Source: Treponema sp. (GTDB lineage Bacteria; Spirochaetota; Spirochaetia; Treponematales; Treponemataceae). From it: a DNA stretch of 64,000 nucleotides. Under the pieces are notes generated by a model. The model did not search any database, was not told the origin of the DNA, and worked only from the letters and a program-made list of their open reading frames with translations. Every line of letters begins with the position of its first letter. Positions within the stretch are counted from its first letter, which is position 1. The position numbers were made by a program, and so were the translations under genes. Below are positions 25,851 through 33,077 of the stretch, in pieces. The stretch spans positions 1 through 64,000 of the forward strand of contig JAILNY010000121.1 in NCBI GenBank assembly GCA_024691105.1, written 5' to 3'.

Positions 25851-25981
25851 ATTGATGTCAGGCTATAATTGAAATTTAGCGCATGCCTGATTTAAGTCAA
25901 GAGGCGAATGAGAGTTTACCTGTAAACTCGAAGCATGCGCCATGATTGATGTCAGGCTATAATTGAAATTTAGCGCATGCC
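25851..25981. repeat. 37-bp perfect direct repeat flanking hairpins (dispersed element)
   Basis: A 37-base sequence starting ATTGATGTCAGGC is identical at 25851-25887 and 25945-25981. Between the copies is a hairpin GAGTTTAC/GTAAACTC (25912-25929). GCATGCGC (25933-25940) pairs with GCGCATGC (25973-25980), so the second copy forms the 3' arm of a larger stem; the first copy carries the same GCGCATGC at 25879-25886. A related element is at 61932-62001. Confidence 0.8.
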
Positions 25982-26022
25982 CCTTGATTAAAACTTAAAA
26001 ATCCTATAGTATATCTTTTATC

Positions 26023-26096
26023 GGCCCTTTAGCTCAGCTGGATAGAGCACTTGCCTTCTAAGCAAGTTGTCGACAGTTCGATTCTGCCAAGGGTCA
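26023..26096 (+). tRNA. tRNA-Arg (anticodon TCT)
   Basis: 74-base cloverleaf. The acceptor GGCCCTT pairs with AAGGGTC (one G-T), discriminator A. D-arm AGCTCAGCTGGATAGAGC; anticodon stem CTTGC/GCAAG around loop CTTCTAA with TCT; T-arm with GTTCGATTC. CCA is not encoded. Confidence 0.96.
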
Positions 26097-26137
26097 TTTT
26101 TTTTTCAAAAAAAATTGAGAAAAACGGGTTTTACTAC

Positions 26138-26166
26138 TTGAACAAAGTTTAATATTTTGTTATATT
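26138..26166 (+). promoter_or_regulatory. tRNA-Pro promoter
   Basis: TTGAAC (26138-26143), 17 bases, TATATT (26161-26166). Predicted start about 8 bases before the mature tRNA 5' end. Confidence 0.7.
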
Positions 26167-26180
26167 TGTAACACGTTTTA

Positions 26181-26253
26181 CGGGATGTAGCGCAGTTGGT
26201 AGCGCGTCTGGTTTGGGACCAGAATGTCGCAGGTTCAAGTCCTGTCATCCCGA
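26181..26253 (+). tRNA. tRNA-Pro (anticodon TGG)
   Basis: 73-base cloverleaf. The acceptor CGGGATG pairs with CATCCCG, discriminator A. Anticodon region TCTGGTTTGGGACCAGA places TGG in the loop; T-arm GGTTCAAGTCC. CCA is not encoded. Confidence 0.96.
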
Positions 26254-26258
26254 TTTTT

Positions 26259-26285
26259 AGGCTTGCATTTTGCAAGCCTTTTTTT
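26259..26285 (+). terminator. Terminator after tRNA-Pro
   Basis: AGGCTTGCA (26259-26267) and TGCAAGCCT (26271-26279) form a perfect 9-bp stem with a 3-base loop and a T-run. It lies 19 bases upstream of the ABC permease start codon. Confidence 0.9.
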
Positions 26286-26303
26286 ATATTTTACAAAGAG
26301 TTT

Positions 26304-26954
26304 ATGGTGAATTTTTTTAACTGGCTTTTACCTCTCTTAGATGGTGCTAAAATAACAATTCTTTTAACTGTAACGTCTGTAAGTGCAGGCTTATGTTTAT
26401 CAGTTTTTCTTGCGCTTTCAAAAATTTCTAAAAACAAAATCTTAAATAAGCTCGGCTCTTTTTATATTTTCTTTTTCCGTGGAACTCCACTTTTAATGCA
26501 GTTGTATTTTGTTTATTACGGGCTTCCAAAAATTAATCCTGCCTTTACTATTTCAAGCCGCTTTCTTGCAGCCTTTATAACTTTTGCGCTTAATTCAAGT
26601 GCTTATCTTGCCGAAGTTGTGCGTGCTGCAATCTGTTCAATTGATAGAGGTCAGATAGAAGCATCGTTGTCACTTGGTCTTTCGTACAGACGCACAATGC
26701 TTGATGTAATCATTCCTCAGGCAATAACACGACTTTTGCCGCCTGTAGGTAATGAATTTATCCTTGTATTAAAAGATGCATCTTTAGTTTCGATTATTGC
26801 ATTAACTGATATTACCCGCGTTACACAGAACATTGCATCAAGTACATCTTCCTGCCTTGTCTACATTCCTGCTGCGGCCTTGTATCTTATCATTACGGCG
26901 TTCTTCAGCTGGACATTTAAAACTCTCGAAAAAAAATCCTGCCGCGGTGAATAA
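26304..26954 (+). CDS. Amino-acid ABC transporter permease (HisM/GlnP type), orphan
   Basis: 216 residues with five membrane segments. The family landmarks are present: LLPLLDGAKITILLTVTSV at the start, FFRGTPLLMQLYFVYYG, and the cytoplasmic EAA loop (about 125-150; EASLSLGLSYRRTMLDVIIP) that docks the ATPase. Polar amino-acid uptake permeases of this type normally sit beside a binding protein and a GlnQ-like ATPase; neither is present nearby, so partners must be elsewhere. I chose ATG 26304: the open frame runs upstream through tRNA-Pro and its terminator, which cannot be coding. AAGAG lies 5 bases before the ATG. Expression would need readthrough of the tRNA terminator or a promoter hidden in it. 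Confidence 0.92.
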   Translation: MVNFFNWLLPLLDGAKITILLTVTSVSAGLCLSVFLALSKISKNKILNKLGSFYIFFFRGTPLLMQLYFVYYGLPKINPAFTISSRFLAAFITFALNSSAYLAEVVRAAICSIDRGQIEASLSLGLSYRRTMLDVIIPQAITRLLPPVGNEFILVLKDASLVSIIALTDITRVTQNIASSTSSCLVYIPAAALYLIITAFFSWTFKTLEKKSCRGE

Positions 26955-26959
26955 TCGCT

Positions 26960-26971
26960 GACGTATCTGAC
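26960..26971 (+). repeat. Third copy of GACGTATCTGAC
   Basis: The same 12-base word found at 10411 and 10464 lies here, 5 bases after the stop codon of the permease gene, followed by a GC-rich stretch. Confidence 0.55.
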
Positions 26972-27063
26972 ACCGCGCGGGCCAAGAAGAGTCTCGCGGC
27001 TTAGCTTTTTTGCGAGCTGGGAAGGTGTGCGGACTTGCGGAACTTTGGAAAATTCAGTTTAAA

Positions 27064-27094
27064 ATAAAAAAAGACTTTGGAAATCCAAAGTCTT
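27064..27094 (-). terminator. Terminator of tRNA-Val
   Basis: AAGACTTTGGA (27071-27081) and TCCAAAGTCTT (27084-27094) form a perfect 11-bp stem; on the minus strand a T-run follows (A-run at 27064-27070). Confidence 0.9.
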
Positions 27095-27101
27095 GAAAGT
27101 A

Positions 27102-27175
27102 TGGACGATGAGGGGATCGAACCCCCGACATTCTGGGTGTAAACCAGACGCTCGTACCAGCTGAGCTAATCGTCC
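27102..27175 (-). tRNA. tRNA-Val (anticodon TAC)
   Basis: Read on the minus strand: acceptor GGACGAT with ATCGTCC, discriminator A; D-arm TAGCTCAGCTGGTACGAGC; anticodon region TCTGGTTTACACCCAGA with TAC; T-arm GGGGGTTCGATCCCC. 74 bases, CCA not encoded. Confidence 0.97.
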
Positions 27176-27187
27176 GTTGATGTTTAT

Positions 27188-27216
27188 ATACTATAGAATT
27201 ACACAAAAAGTGTCAA
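27188..27216 (-). promoter_or_regulatory. tRNA-Val promoter
   Basis: On the minus strand TTGACA (27216-27211), 17 bases, TAGTAT (27193-27188). The predicted start is about 6 bases before the mature tRNA. Confidence 0.75.
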
Positions 27217-27233
27217 TAGGTTTAAAATAAAAA

Positions 27234-27267
27234 ACGCAAAAAAAATTCATTTTTTTGCGTTTTTTTA
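27234..27267 (-). terminator. Terminator of ComFB-like gene
   Basis: ACGCAAAAAAA and TTTTTTTGCGT arms with a 5-base loop. A/T runs on both sides make it possibly bidirectional; it lies 16 bases after the stop of the minus-strand ComFB-like gene. Confidence 0.75.
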
Positions 27268-27283
27268 TGCATAATCTTTCTGC

Positions 27284-28006
27284 TTAGTCTTCCATTGGAT
27301 TGTACATATCTTTTGGAAAAAGAAACAGGTCCTGAATTTTAAGTGAATAAAGCGAGAGACCTTTACTTTCGTGTAAAACTTCACTTGTAACAGGAATCGA
27401 GAAAGCATAAGAAACTGTTTCGTAGCCTTCTGCTTCTACCTTTACAGAAAAGTCATAATGTGCATTCTGTTTTTCTGCTTCAGCTTTTTCTGGTTTTACA
27501 CAGAACGAATAAGTTCCCTTTGTAGAGATGTATGTTTTTGCAGGGTTAAGCCATGTCTGGTCAATCATTTCTGCCTGCTTGCCGTCTTTGCTTAAGGTTA
27601 TTGTTGCATTTGTAAGCGGTTCAAAGGTTGTTCCGTCCATAACGGTTCCTGTAAAAATTGGAAAGAAGAAATATGGTGTTGTACCGCTGATATAAAGCGA
27701 TTCTGGCTGGGCTTTAACCTTGTGGGTAGGTCGTTTGGAAGAACTTACAAGACGGATTCCTTCCATAGCTAATGTATCAATATCAGCCTTAATCTGTGTA
27801 AGACTGCCTTCTGCAGCTGTGTGTGTGATTCCGCGTGGTGAAACAATATACTTAGGTGGAATTCTGTTAAGAACAAAAGCCATTGTGTCTGCACGACAGT
27901 TTTCGCAGTCACAAGTAAGCCAGACTGTATTTACCTGTTTTAAATCGTCATAAAGTTTGTTTACCTTTGTTTCTACAAGCTCTTCCATCAAGTTGTGAAT
28001 TTTCAT
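27284..28006 (-). CDS. ComFB-domain protein fused to a carboxypeptidase-regulatory-like domain
   Basis: 240 residues from ATG 28006, preceded by GGCGAGGGA; an ATG eight codons upstream lacks a ribosome binding site. Residues about 1-95 are a ComFB domain: IHNLMEELVETKVNKLYDDL, the Cys motif TCDCENC, then MAFVLNRIPPKYIVSPRG. Proteins of this family in other bacteria have been reported to bind cyclic dinucleotides. Residues about 115-240 look like a carboxypeptidase-regulatory or Ig-like beta-sandwich (GTVMDGTTFEPLTNATITL, then KVEAEGYETVSY). There is no signal peptide, so this normally extracellular-type fold would be cytoplasmic. A PilZ-like protein is encoded divergently nearby, which hints at a shared second-messenger theme. 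Confidence 0.85.
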   Translation of the reverse strand: MKIHNLMEELVETKVNKLYDDLKQVNTVWLTCDCENCRADTMAFVLNRIPPKYIVSPRGITHTAAEGSLTQIKADIDTLAMEGIRLVSSSKRPTHKVKAQPESLYISGTTPYFFFPIFTGTVMDGTTFEPLTNATITLSKDGKQAEMIDQTWLNPAKTYISTKGTYSFCVKPEKAEAEKQNAHYDFSVKVEAEGYETVSYAFSIPVTSEVLHESKGLSLYSLKIQDLFLFPKDMYNPMED

Positions 28007-28134
28007 AAATCCCTCGCCAATTATAAACATTTTGTTAAAATCGATAAGACAACTCCTAGTCTTATTATAATAATTATAGACCCATTCTGTTGATTTTGCA
28101 ATAAAATCAATAATATGTTACAATAAAATGAGTT

Positions 28135-28794
28135 ATGAAAAAAAATCTGGCCTTTGGGACATTTTTAAGTCTTCTTTCTCTTGTTCTGTTTTCGTGCAGT
28201 AATTCAGCAGGTTTGAACGCTTCTCTTGAAGACAAAAATATTAAGACAATTGTTGCCCAAAAAAACGAAGAAATCACATGGACAAAAGAAATCGAAAAAA
28301 GCATCCTTTCGCAGAAAATTGACTCAATTGATTATATAAATTCATCGCTTCCGCTTACGCCTGATGTTATAATCGCTTATGATGCAGGAATGCCTCATAA
28401 AAATGTTTATCCGTATCTGGAAGGTTTTGAAAGTCTTGATGTTTCGGATCTTGATGCAGAGGCCGCAAATGTTATTGCGCAGTTCTGCACGAATCTTGTC
28501 CGTAAAGAAAGCTGCGACAGCTTTATGGCAAAAGATTCTGTTTATGCGCTTGCGATGTTTTTGTATGATGCAGGTGAATGTAGTTTTGATTTTACAAATG
28601 CACGGTGGTTATTGGGAAAACCTTTTGTTACAGAGTCGTCGCTTGAAGTGCCTGCATATTTTTATCATAAGTCGGATTATTTGAGTATTAAATTTTATCT
28701 TAGCCAGGTTGAAAATGCCTATAAAGTGTTTGATGTTGAAATATCTGACACTGGAAGCAGGAGCCATTTAAGGGAGGAAAAAAATGGAAAGTAA
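28135..28794 (+). CDS. Lipoprotein of unknown function
   Basis: 219 residues. A basic, Leu/Ser-rich signal ends in a lipobox VLFSC (Cys near residue 21). The mature part is mainly helical, acidic in the middle (DVSDLDAEAANVIAQFCTNLVRK), and ends in a beta region. No family is recognised. TACAAT lies 10 bases before the ATG and no Shine-Dalgarno is visible, so a very short leader is likely. The 3' end overlaps the next gene by 11 bases, and the ribosome binding site GGGAGG of that gene lies inside this coding region, so the two are probably translated from one message. Confidence 0.7.
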   Translation: MKKNLAFGTFLSLLSLVLFSCSNSAGLNASLEDKNIKTIVAQKNEEITWTKEIEKSILSQKIDSIDYINSSLPLTPDVIIAYDAGMPHKNVYPYLEGFESLDVSDLDAEAANVIAQFCTNLVRKESCDSFMAKDSVYALAMFLYDAGECSFDFTNARWLLGKPFVTESSLEVPAYFYHKSDYLSIKFYLSQVENAYKVFDVEISDTGSRSHLREEKNGK

Positions 28795-29758
28795 CAGCCT
28801 TACTGGAATTGAACGGGAGCTTGTTCTTCAATATCTGATAGATGGAAATGTTCCAGTTACCGTAACTCCTGTTGATGAGACTTTAGAAGTTGAATCTGTT
28901 GATAATCAGAAAAAATCTGATAAAAAAGATTCTGATTCCAAAGAAGAAATTAAGCCTGCTCTTTCTGCGGTTTTTCCGATTGCATTAAAGGGAGAGCAGA
29001 TAAAGGTTTTAGAGCAGGGAATTATTCTTTTGACCAATCCTCCAAAATCTGTTCAAAACTTTACTACAAAAAAAGTTCGTGTTGAATTTTATTTTAACCG
29101 CCTTGGTCTTTATTTTTTAACAGAATTAAAACAGGTAAAGGCAGGGCTTGCGCTTGTAATTCCTTCTGAAATTATGCGCATTACAGAACTTGAATCAGAG
29201 CGTCCTTTGGATTTTAGCGCAACACTTTTTTATTCGTGCAGCGAAAATACCGATGTGCATATTGACTGTTATCCTGTTCAAAACTACAGACTTTTTTCAA
29301 AGCCAATCTGGGCAGATGTACCGGAAGAAATTCAGCATAAGGCAAAGGATTACCTTGAAGAATTTATTGCCCACGCACGTAAAACGGGAACGGCAGGAAA
29401 TGGCGTTCAATTGATTCCTGTATGCCGTTACCTTGCTGACGCACGGCCAAAGATTCTGGAAGTAGAGGGAAGGGCAAATCCGCTTGATATTATTTTTGCA
29501 GATTATGAGCGCATCGTATTTGCGTCAAATGCGGATAATATGCATCTTGAGTCAGGCGCGGAATATGCTTTAGAGATGTCGTTTCCGATTGAGTCAACGG
29601 TAATAAAGGTTAGAAAAATGTTTTTAACTTGCGGTGTCGAAGCGCTTTATCAAAATGAAGAAAAAACTTTTACAGCGGCTGTCTGCCGATATACTTCTAT
29701 AAAAGAAGAAGACGTCCGCTTTTTGTACGAAAAAACGACTAACAAAATTTTTTCATAA
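28784..29758 (+). CDS. PilZ/YcgR-like protein lacking the canonical c-di-GMP motif
   Basis: 324 residues, cytoplasmic by appearance. A Lys/Asp/Ser-rich linker (about 38-60) separates a short N-terminal helix from a beta-rich domain (about 65-175; VRVEFYFNRLGLYFLTELK) that resembles the N-terminal flagellar-brake domain of YcgR-type proteins. The C-terminal third (about 205-324) ends CRYTSIKEEDVRFLYE, the pattern that closes many PilZ domains. I cannot find the RxxxR and (D/N)xSxxG motif pair needed for canonical c-di-GMP binding. The assignment is structural inference, and it could be another beta-barrel family. GGGAGG lies 6 bases before ATG 28784. It converges with serS across a two-way terminator. 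Confidence 0.55.
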   Translation: MESNSLTGIERELVLQYLIDGNVPVTVTPVDETLEVESVDNQKKSDKKDSDSKEEIKPALSAVFPIALKGEQIKVLEQGIILLTNPPKSVQNFTTKKVRVEFYFNRLGLYFLTELKQVKAGLALVIPSEIMRITELESERPLDFSATLFYSCSENTDVHIDCYPVQNYRLFSKPIWADVPEEIQHKAKDYLEEFIAHARKTGTAGNGVQLIPVCRYLADARPKILEVEGRANPLDIIFADYERIVFASNADNMHLESGAEYALEMSFPIESTVIKVRKMFLTCGVEALYQNEEKTFTAAVCRYTSIKEEDVRFLYEKTTNKIFS

Positions 29759-29810
29759 AGTGGCTTTAAAACAAAAAAGCCGCCATACGGCGACTTATTT
29801 TTAATTTTAC

Positions 29811-29854
29811 AAAAAAGGCTGCCGGACTTTATCTTAAAACCGGCAGTTTTTTTT
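29811..29854. terminator. Bidirectional terminator between PilZ-like gene and serS
   Basis: CTGCCGG (29819-29825) pairs with CCGGCAG (29840-29846); T8 follows on the plus strand and A6 precedes, giving a T-run on the minus strand too. Confidence 0.9.
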
Positions 29855-29855
29855 C

Positions 29856-31133
29856 TTACTGCTTCTTTGTAATTTTATCAAAGCCGCAAAGTGGAACAAG
29901 TACTTCTGGAATTGTAATTGAACCATCTGCATTCTGATAGTTTTCGATGATAGCAAGCATTGCTCGTCCTACAGCGATTGCAGTTCCGTTTAACATATGA
30001 ACGTATTTATTTTTTCCATCATCGTCTTTAAAGCGTACGTTAAGGCGTCTGCTCTGGTAGTCAGTACAGTTAGAAGTAGAAGTAACTTCTCCGTATTCAC
30101 CGCCGTTGCGTCCCGGCATCCATGCTTCAAGGTCCCATTTGCGGTATGCAGGCGCGCCGAGGTCGCCTGTACATGTATCTACAACGTGGAACGGAAGTCC
30201 AAGCCCAGTAAAGATTTCTTCTTCGATTAAGCGGAGTTTTTCGTGGATTTTGTCAGAATCTTCTGGAAGACAGTATACAAACATTTCTACCTTGTCAAAC
30301 TGATGAACGCGGTACAAGCCTTTTGAGAACTGACCGGCAGCGCCTGCTTCGCGTCTAAAGCAGTGAGAAAGACCGCAGTAGAAAAGCGGAAGTTTTGATT
30401 TGTCCAGAATCTCGTTTGAATGATAACCGCCGAGTGTAATTTCTGCAGTTGCAACAAGACAAGTTCCTTCTTCTTCGATAGAGTAAACGTTTGATTCGTT
30501 TCCACGTGGATTAAAACCGATTCCCTTTAATACCTCTTCTCTTGCAACGTCTGGTGTAATAAATGGTGTAAAGCCGTGTTTTCTTAAAATGTTAAGAGCA
30601 TACTGAATAAGTGCCTGTTCAAGGAATACGGCATCATTTTTAAGATAATAGAATTTAGGACCTGAAACTTTAGTTCCGCGCTCAAAGTCGATAAGGTCAA
30701 GTTCTTCCATAAGTTCAACGTGATCTTTTGGCTTAAAGTCAAACTTGCGTGGTGTACCAACTTTTTTTACTTCAAGATTTTCTGTATCAAGTTTTCCGAT
30801 AGGTGCATCTGGATGTGCCATGTTAGGAATTTTTCTTGCAGCTTCTTCAAGCTGTGCTTCTACTTCTGCAAGTGTTTTTTCTGCATCTGCAAGTTCTTCT
30901 TTTATTTTTTTACCTTCGTCAATTAATTTCTGGCGCTGGTCGTTATCAAGTTTCTGCTTCATTGCCTGAGCATTTGTATTGCGTTTTTCCTGAAGTGCCT
31001 GACGGTCTGTTACAAGCTTTGTACGTTTGTCATAAAGTTCAACAACGATGTCTGCATCGGCTGTCATGTTTCTGTTTACGATGTTCTTTTTAACTGCTTC
31101 AAGATTATCTTTGATAAATTTATAATCTAACAT
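29856..31133 (-). CDS. serS: Seryl-tRNA synthetase
   Basis: Charges tRNA-Ser with serine. 425 residues. An N-terminal long coiled-coil arm (about 30-105) binds tRNA. The class II core follows: motif 2 in SHCFRREAGAAGQFSKGLYR (around 265), then VEMFVYC, the serine/adenylate pocket LGLPFHVVDTCTGDLGAPA and motif 3 NGTAIAVGRAMLAIIENYQ near the end. AGGAG lies 5 bases before the ATG. The leader contains a large hairpin (31146-31193) immediately upstream of that ribosome binding site. It is downstream of the smc-lipoprotein group on the same strand, but the 103-base gap suggests separate regulation. Confidence 0.98.
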   Translation of the reverse strand: MLDYKFIKDNLEAVKKNIVNRNMTADADIVVELYDKRTKLVTDRQALQEKRNTNAQAMKQKLDNDQRQKLIDEGKKIKEELADAEKTLAEVEAQLEEAARKIPNMAHPDAPIGKLDTENLEVKKVGTPRKFDFKPKDHVELMEELDLIDFERGTKVSGPKFYYLKNDAVFLEQALIQYALNILRKHGFTPFITPDVAREEVLKGIGFNPRGNESNVYSIEEEGTCLVATAEITLGGYHSNEILDKSKLPLFYCGLSHCFRREAGAAGQFSKGLYRVHQFDKVEMFVYCLPEDSDKIHEKLRLIEEEIFTGLGLPFHVVDTCTGDLGAPAYRKWDLEAWMPGRNGGEYGEVTSTSNCTDYQSRRLNVRFKDDDGKNKYVHMLNGTAIAVGRAMLAIIENYQNADGSITIPEVLVPLCGFDKITKKQ

Positions 31134-31145
31134 GTTATCTCCTGA

Positions 31146-31193
31146 ACTCTGTGCTTTGACCGTTTTTTTTTACGGCAATCAAAAGGCCAGAGT
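31146..31193 (-). promoter_or_regulatory. Hairpin in the serS leader
   Basis: On the minus strand ACTCTG (31193-31188) pairs with CAGAGT (31151-31146); inside, CTTTTGA pairs with TCAAAG (one bulge) and CCGT with ACGG, around an A-rich loop. It ends 2 bases before the serS Shine-Dalgarno. It could be an RNA control element, or a terminator for upstream transcription. There is no T-box sequence. Confidence 0.5.
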
Positions 31194-31236
31194 TTTAATT
31201 ATATTTAATTCGTATTAACGAACTTTAATACTTATT

Positions 31237-32706
31237 TTAACGAATATCAATATAGAATCTCTTTAAATAAACACTTCGGTCTTTGGCCTTTTTCCAGAGA
31301 CGGCTTTGCGGCCAGTTTGAAACAAGCGTTTCGTAATCCTTAAGTGATTCTTTAATATTCTGAACAGGCGATTTTGCTTCTAAAATCTGCCCTTCAAGAA
31401 AGAGCGCTTCGTCAATTCGTGTGGAAGCGTTTACAAAATATTGTCTTACAAGGTTAAGCGCATCTTCGTAGCGTTTTTCGTTGTAAGCCTTTTGTGCCTG
31501 TTCAAGTAAATCGCCTGCTGCAGGCTGTGTCTGTAAAGCAGTTGTCTGCTGTGTTTTTGTTTGTGCTGCAGCTTCTGCAGTTGTCTGAGTCATAGCCTTG
31601 CTTTGAGCTGAACTTTGTTCGCCAGAGCCGTTGTCATCAGAGTTTTGAATAATTGTCTGAATGCTGAATTCTTCTTCTGATGATTTTTGCTTTGGCTGCT
31701 CTTTTGACTGAGAACTGGTCTGTGCCGGCGCCGGTGTAATTTCTTCTGATGTTTCTTTATCTTCCTGTGCAACAGCCGGAATTACTTTTTCCGGTTTTGG
31801 CGGAACAACTTTAGCATATTCAGGCGAAATTACATGATCGTTATCAACTGCAGACTCTGTATCAATTGAAACTTCGATATAGTCGTCAATGTATTTTCCA
31901 GAGAGTGCATCATTTTTATAAAAGTGCAAAACTGCTTTTCCAGATTTGCGTGATTTTAAAGTGAATGTTGTTTCGCCGTTTTCAATTTTGCGGCCATGAA
32001 AAATCAAAAGATTCTGGCGGTCATTTTCGCCAAGGTAAACCCAGCCTGTGCCCGGGTAGCCGATGTCAAGAAACTGATTGTTTTTAATTTTAATTTCGCG
32101 CGAAGGTACTATAGGTGCCGGTTCTTCTTTGCTGGAATTAATTGCGTCAGAGGCATCTGAAAGTTCCTGCTGCAAAGAAGGTGTTGTGTCGTCTGTTTTT
32201 TCAGAAGAAGGCGACTTTGTATCAGGCTTTTTTTGTTCCTCTTTTGAAACTTCTGTCTTTTGAGGTTCTGGAGAAGTTTTTGTCTGCTCAGATGGTTTTT
32301 CTGTTTGTGCAGTATATGATTGAATTTCTTTAGATTCTTCTTTGCTTTCCTGTTCTGCTAAATCTTCCTGTGCGACTGGTTCTTCTGTAAGAGTTTCGCG
32401 ATCAAGAAGTTTTTCAAGGTCTTCTTGAATTTCTGATTCAGGAATTTTTTCCTGAACGATGAGGTCGTCTGATAATTCTTCTGTAACAGGCTCTTCGGTA
32501 ATTGTTACTGTATCGTTCTGCGCGCTTAAATCTGATTCATCAGCGTCAGATTCTGTCTGAGTGCTGCTAGAGTCAGATTCGTCTGAAGATTCTGCCTGAG
32601 TATTTTGTGTAACTTGAGTCTCTTGATTTTTTGACTCTGATGAAGTTGATAAGCAGGAAAAAAACATAAGAGACATAACTGCAGAAAATAAAACGACTTT
32701 TTTCAT
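31237..32706 (-). CDS. Low-complexity lipoprotein with C-terminal TPR
   Basis: 489 residues. A signal peptide ends in the lipobox MFFSC (Cys near residue 18). Residues about 20-190 are low complexity (Ser, Glu, Gln, Thr, Asp). A beta-sandwich-like region follows (about 200-285; NNQFLDIGYPGTGWVYLGE, then LKSRKSGKAVLHFYK). A second Gln/Thr/Ala-rich linker (about 300-405) leads to a C-terminal TPR-like helical region (QAQKAYNEKRYEDALNLVRQYF). The long flexible linkers suggest a domain that reaches across the periplasm. The ATG overlaps the stop of the preceding small membrane protein (ATGA), showing co-translation. Function is unknown. Confidence 0.8.
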   Translation of the reverse strand: MKKVVLFSAVMSLMFFSCLSTSSESKNQETQVTQNTQAESSDESDSSSTQTESDADESDLSAQNDTVTITEEPVTEELSDDLIVQEKIPESEIQEDLEKLLDRETLTEEPVAQEDLAEQESKEESKEIQSYTAQTEKPSEQTKTSPEPQKTEVSKEEQKKPDTKSPSSEKTDDTTPSLQQELSDASDAINSSKEEPAPIVPSREIKIKNNQFLDIGYPGTGWVYLGENDRQNLLIFHGRKIENGETTFTLKSRKSGKAVLHFYKNDALSGKYIDDYIEVSIDTESAVDNDHVISPEYAKVVPPKPEKVIPAVAQEDKETSEEITPAPAQTSSQSKEQPKQKSSEEEFSIQTIIQNSDDNGSGEQSSAQSKAMTQTTAEAAAQTKTQQTTALQTQPAAGDLLEQAQKAYNEKRYEDALNLVRQYFVNASTRIDEALFLEGQILEAKSPVQNIKESLKDYETLVSNWPQSRLWKKAKDRSVYLKRFYIDIR

Positions 32707-33077
32707 GGTGCTGCTCCTAAAATTTCTTCAACGAGATTATCATTTGCTTCTTCAAGATTCTTAAGTGCATTAGAGTCGGGGAGTGTAAAATATTCTTCGG
32801 CTTCTTCTTCTGTCCATTTGTCATGCGGCTCGCGTGTTAAAGCGTAACCGTCAGGAACAGAAGGACCTTCCGGGAGTAAAACCTTTTGGTCTGGTTCAAG
32901 TGGAAGCTCTGTTGATTCAAGCGCTTTATGCTGCTTTTCCGGATTGCAGGACTGAACTATAAATGCGGTCATTGCAAGAAAAAACAGCACTACAAGAACT
33001 GTTGTTATAATTGCGCTTATTTTATTTTCTCTGTAGAAATCTTTTATGTTTTCAAAGATTTCAGAAAAATCAATCAT
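32703..33077 (-). CDS. Small single-pass membrane protein
   Basis: 124 residues. A short cytoplasmic N-terminus (about 20 residues), one membrane segment (about 21-43, AIITTVLVVLFFLAMTAFIV) and an acidic Pro/Glu-rich tail outside. No family is recognised. It overlaps smc upstream and the lipoprotein downstream by 4 bases each, so the three genes form a tight minus-strand operon. Its tail could partner with the lipoprotein; that is inference only. Confidence 0.75.
   Translation of the reverse strand: MIDFSEIFENIKDFYRENKISAIITTVLVVLFFLAMTAFIVQSCNPEKQHKALESTELPLEPDQKVLLPEGPSVPDGYALTREPHDKWTEEEAEEYFTLPDSNALKNLEEANDNLVEEILGAAP

Noticed and set aside
26196..26303. Upstream extension of the ABC permease through tRNA-Pro
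   Set aside because: This stretch encodes the tRNA and its terminator.
31134..31236. T-box riboswitch before serS
   Set aside because: The T-box sequence and specifier loop pattern are absent; only a single hairpin exists.
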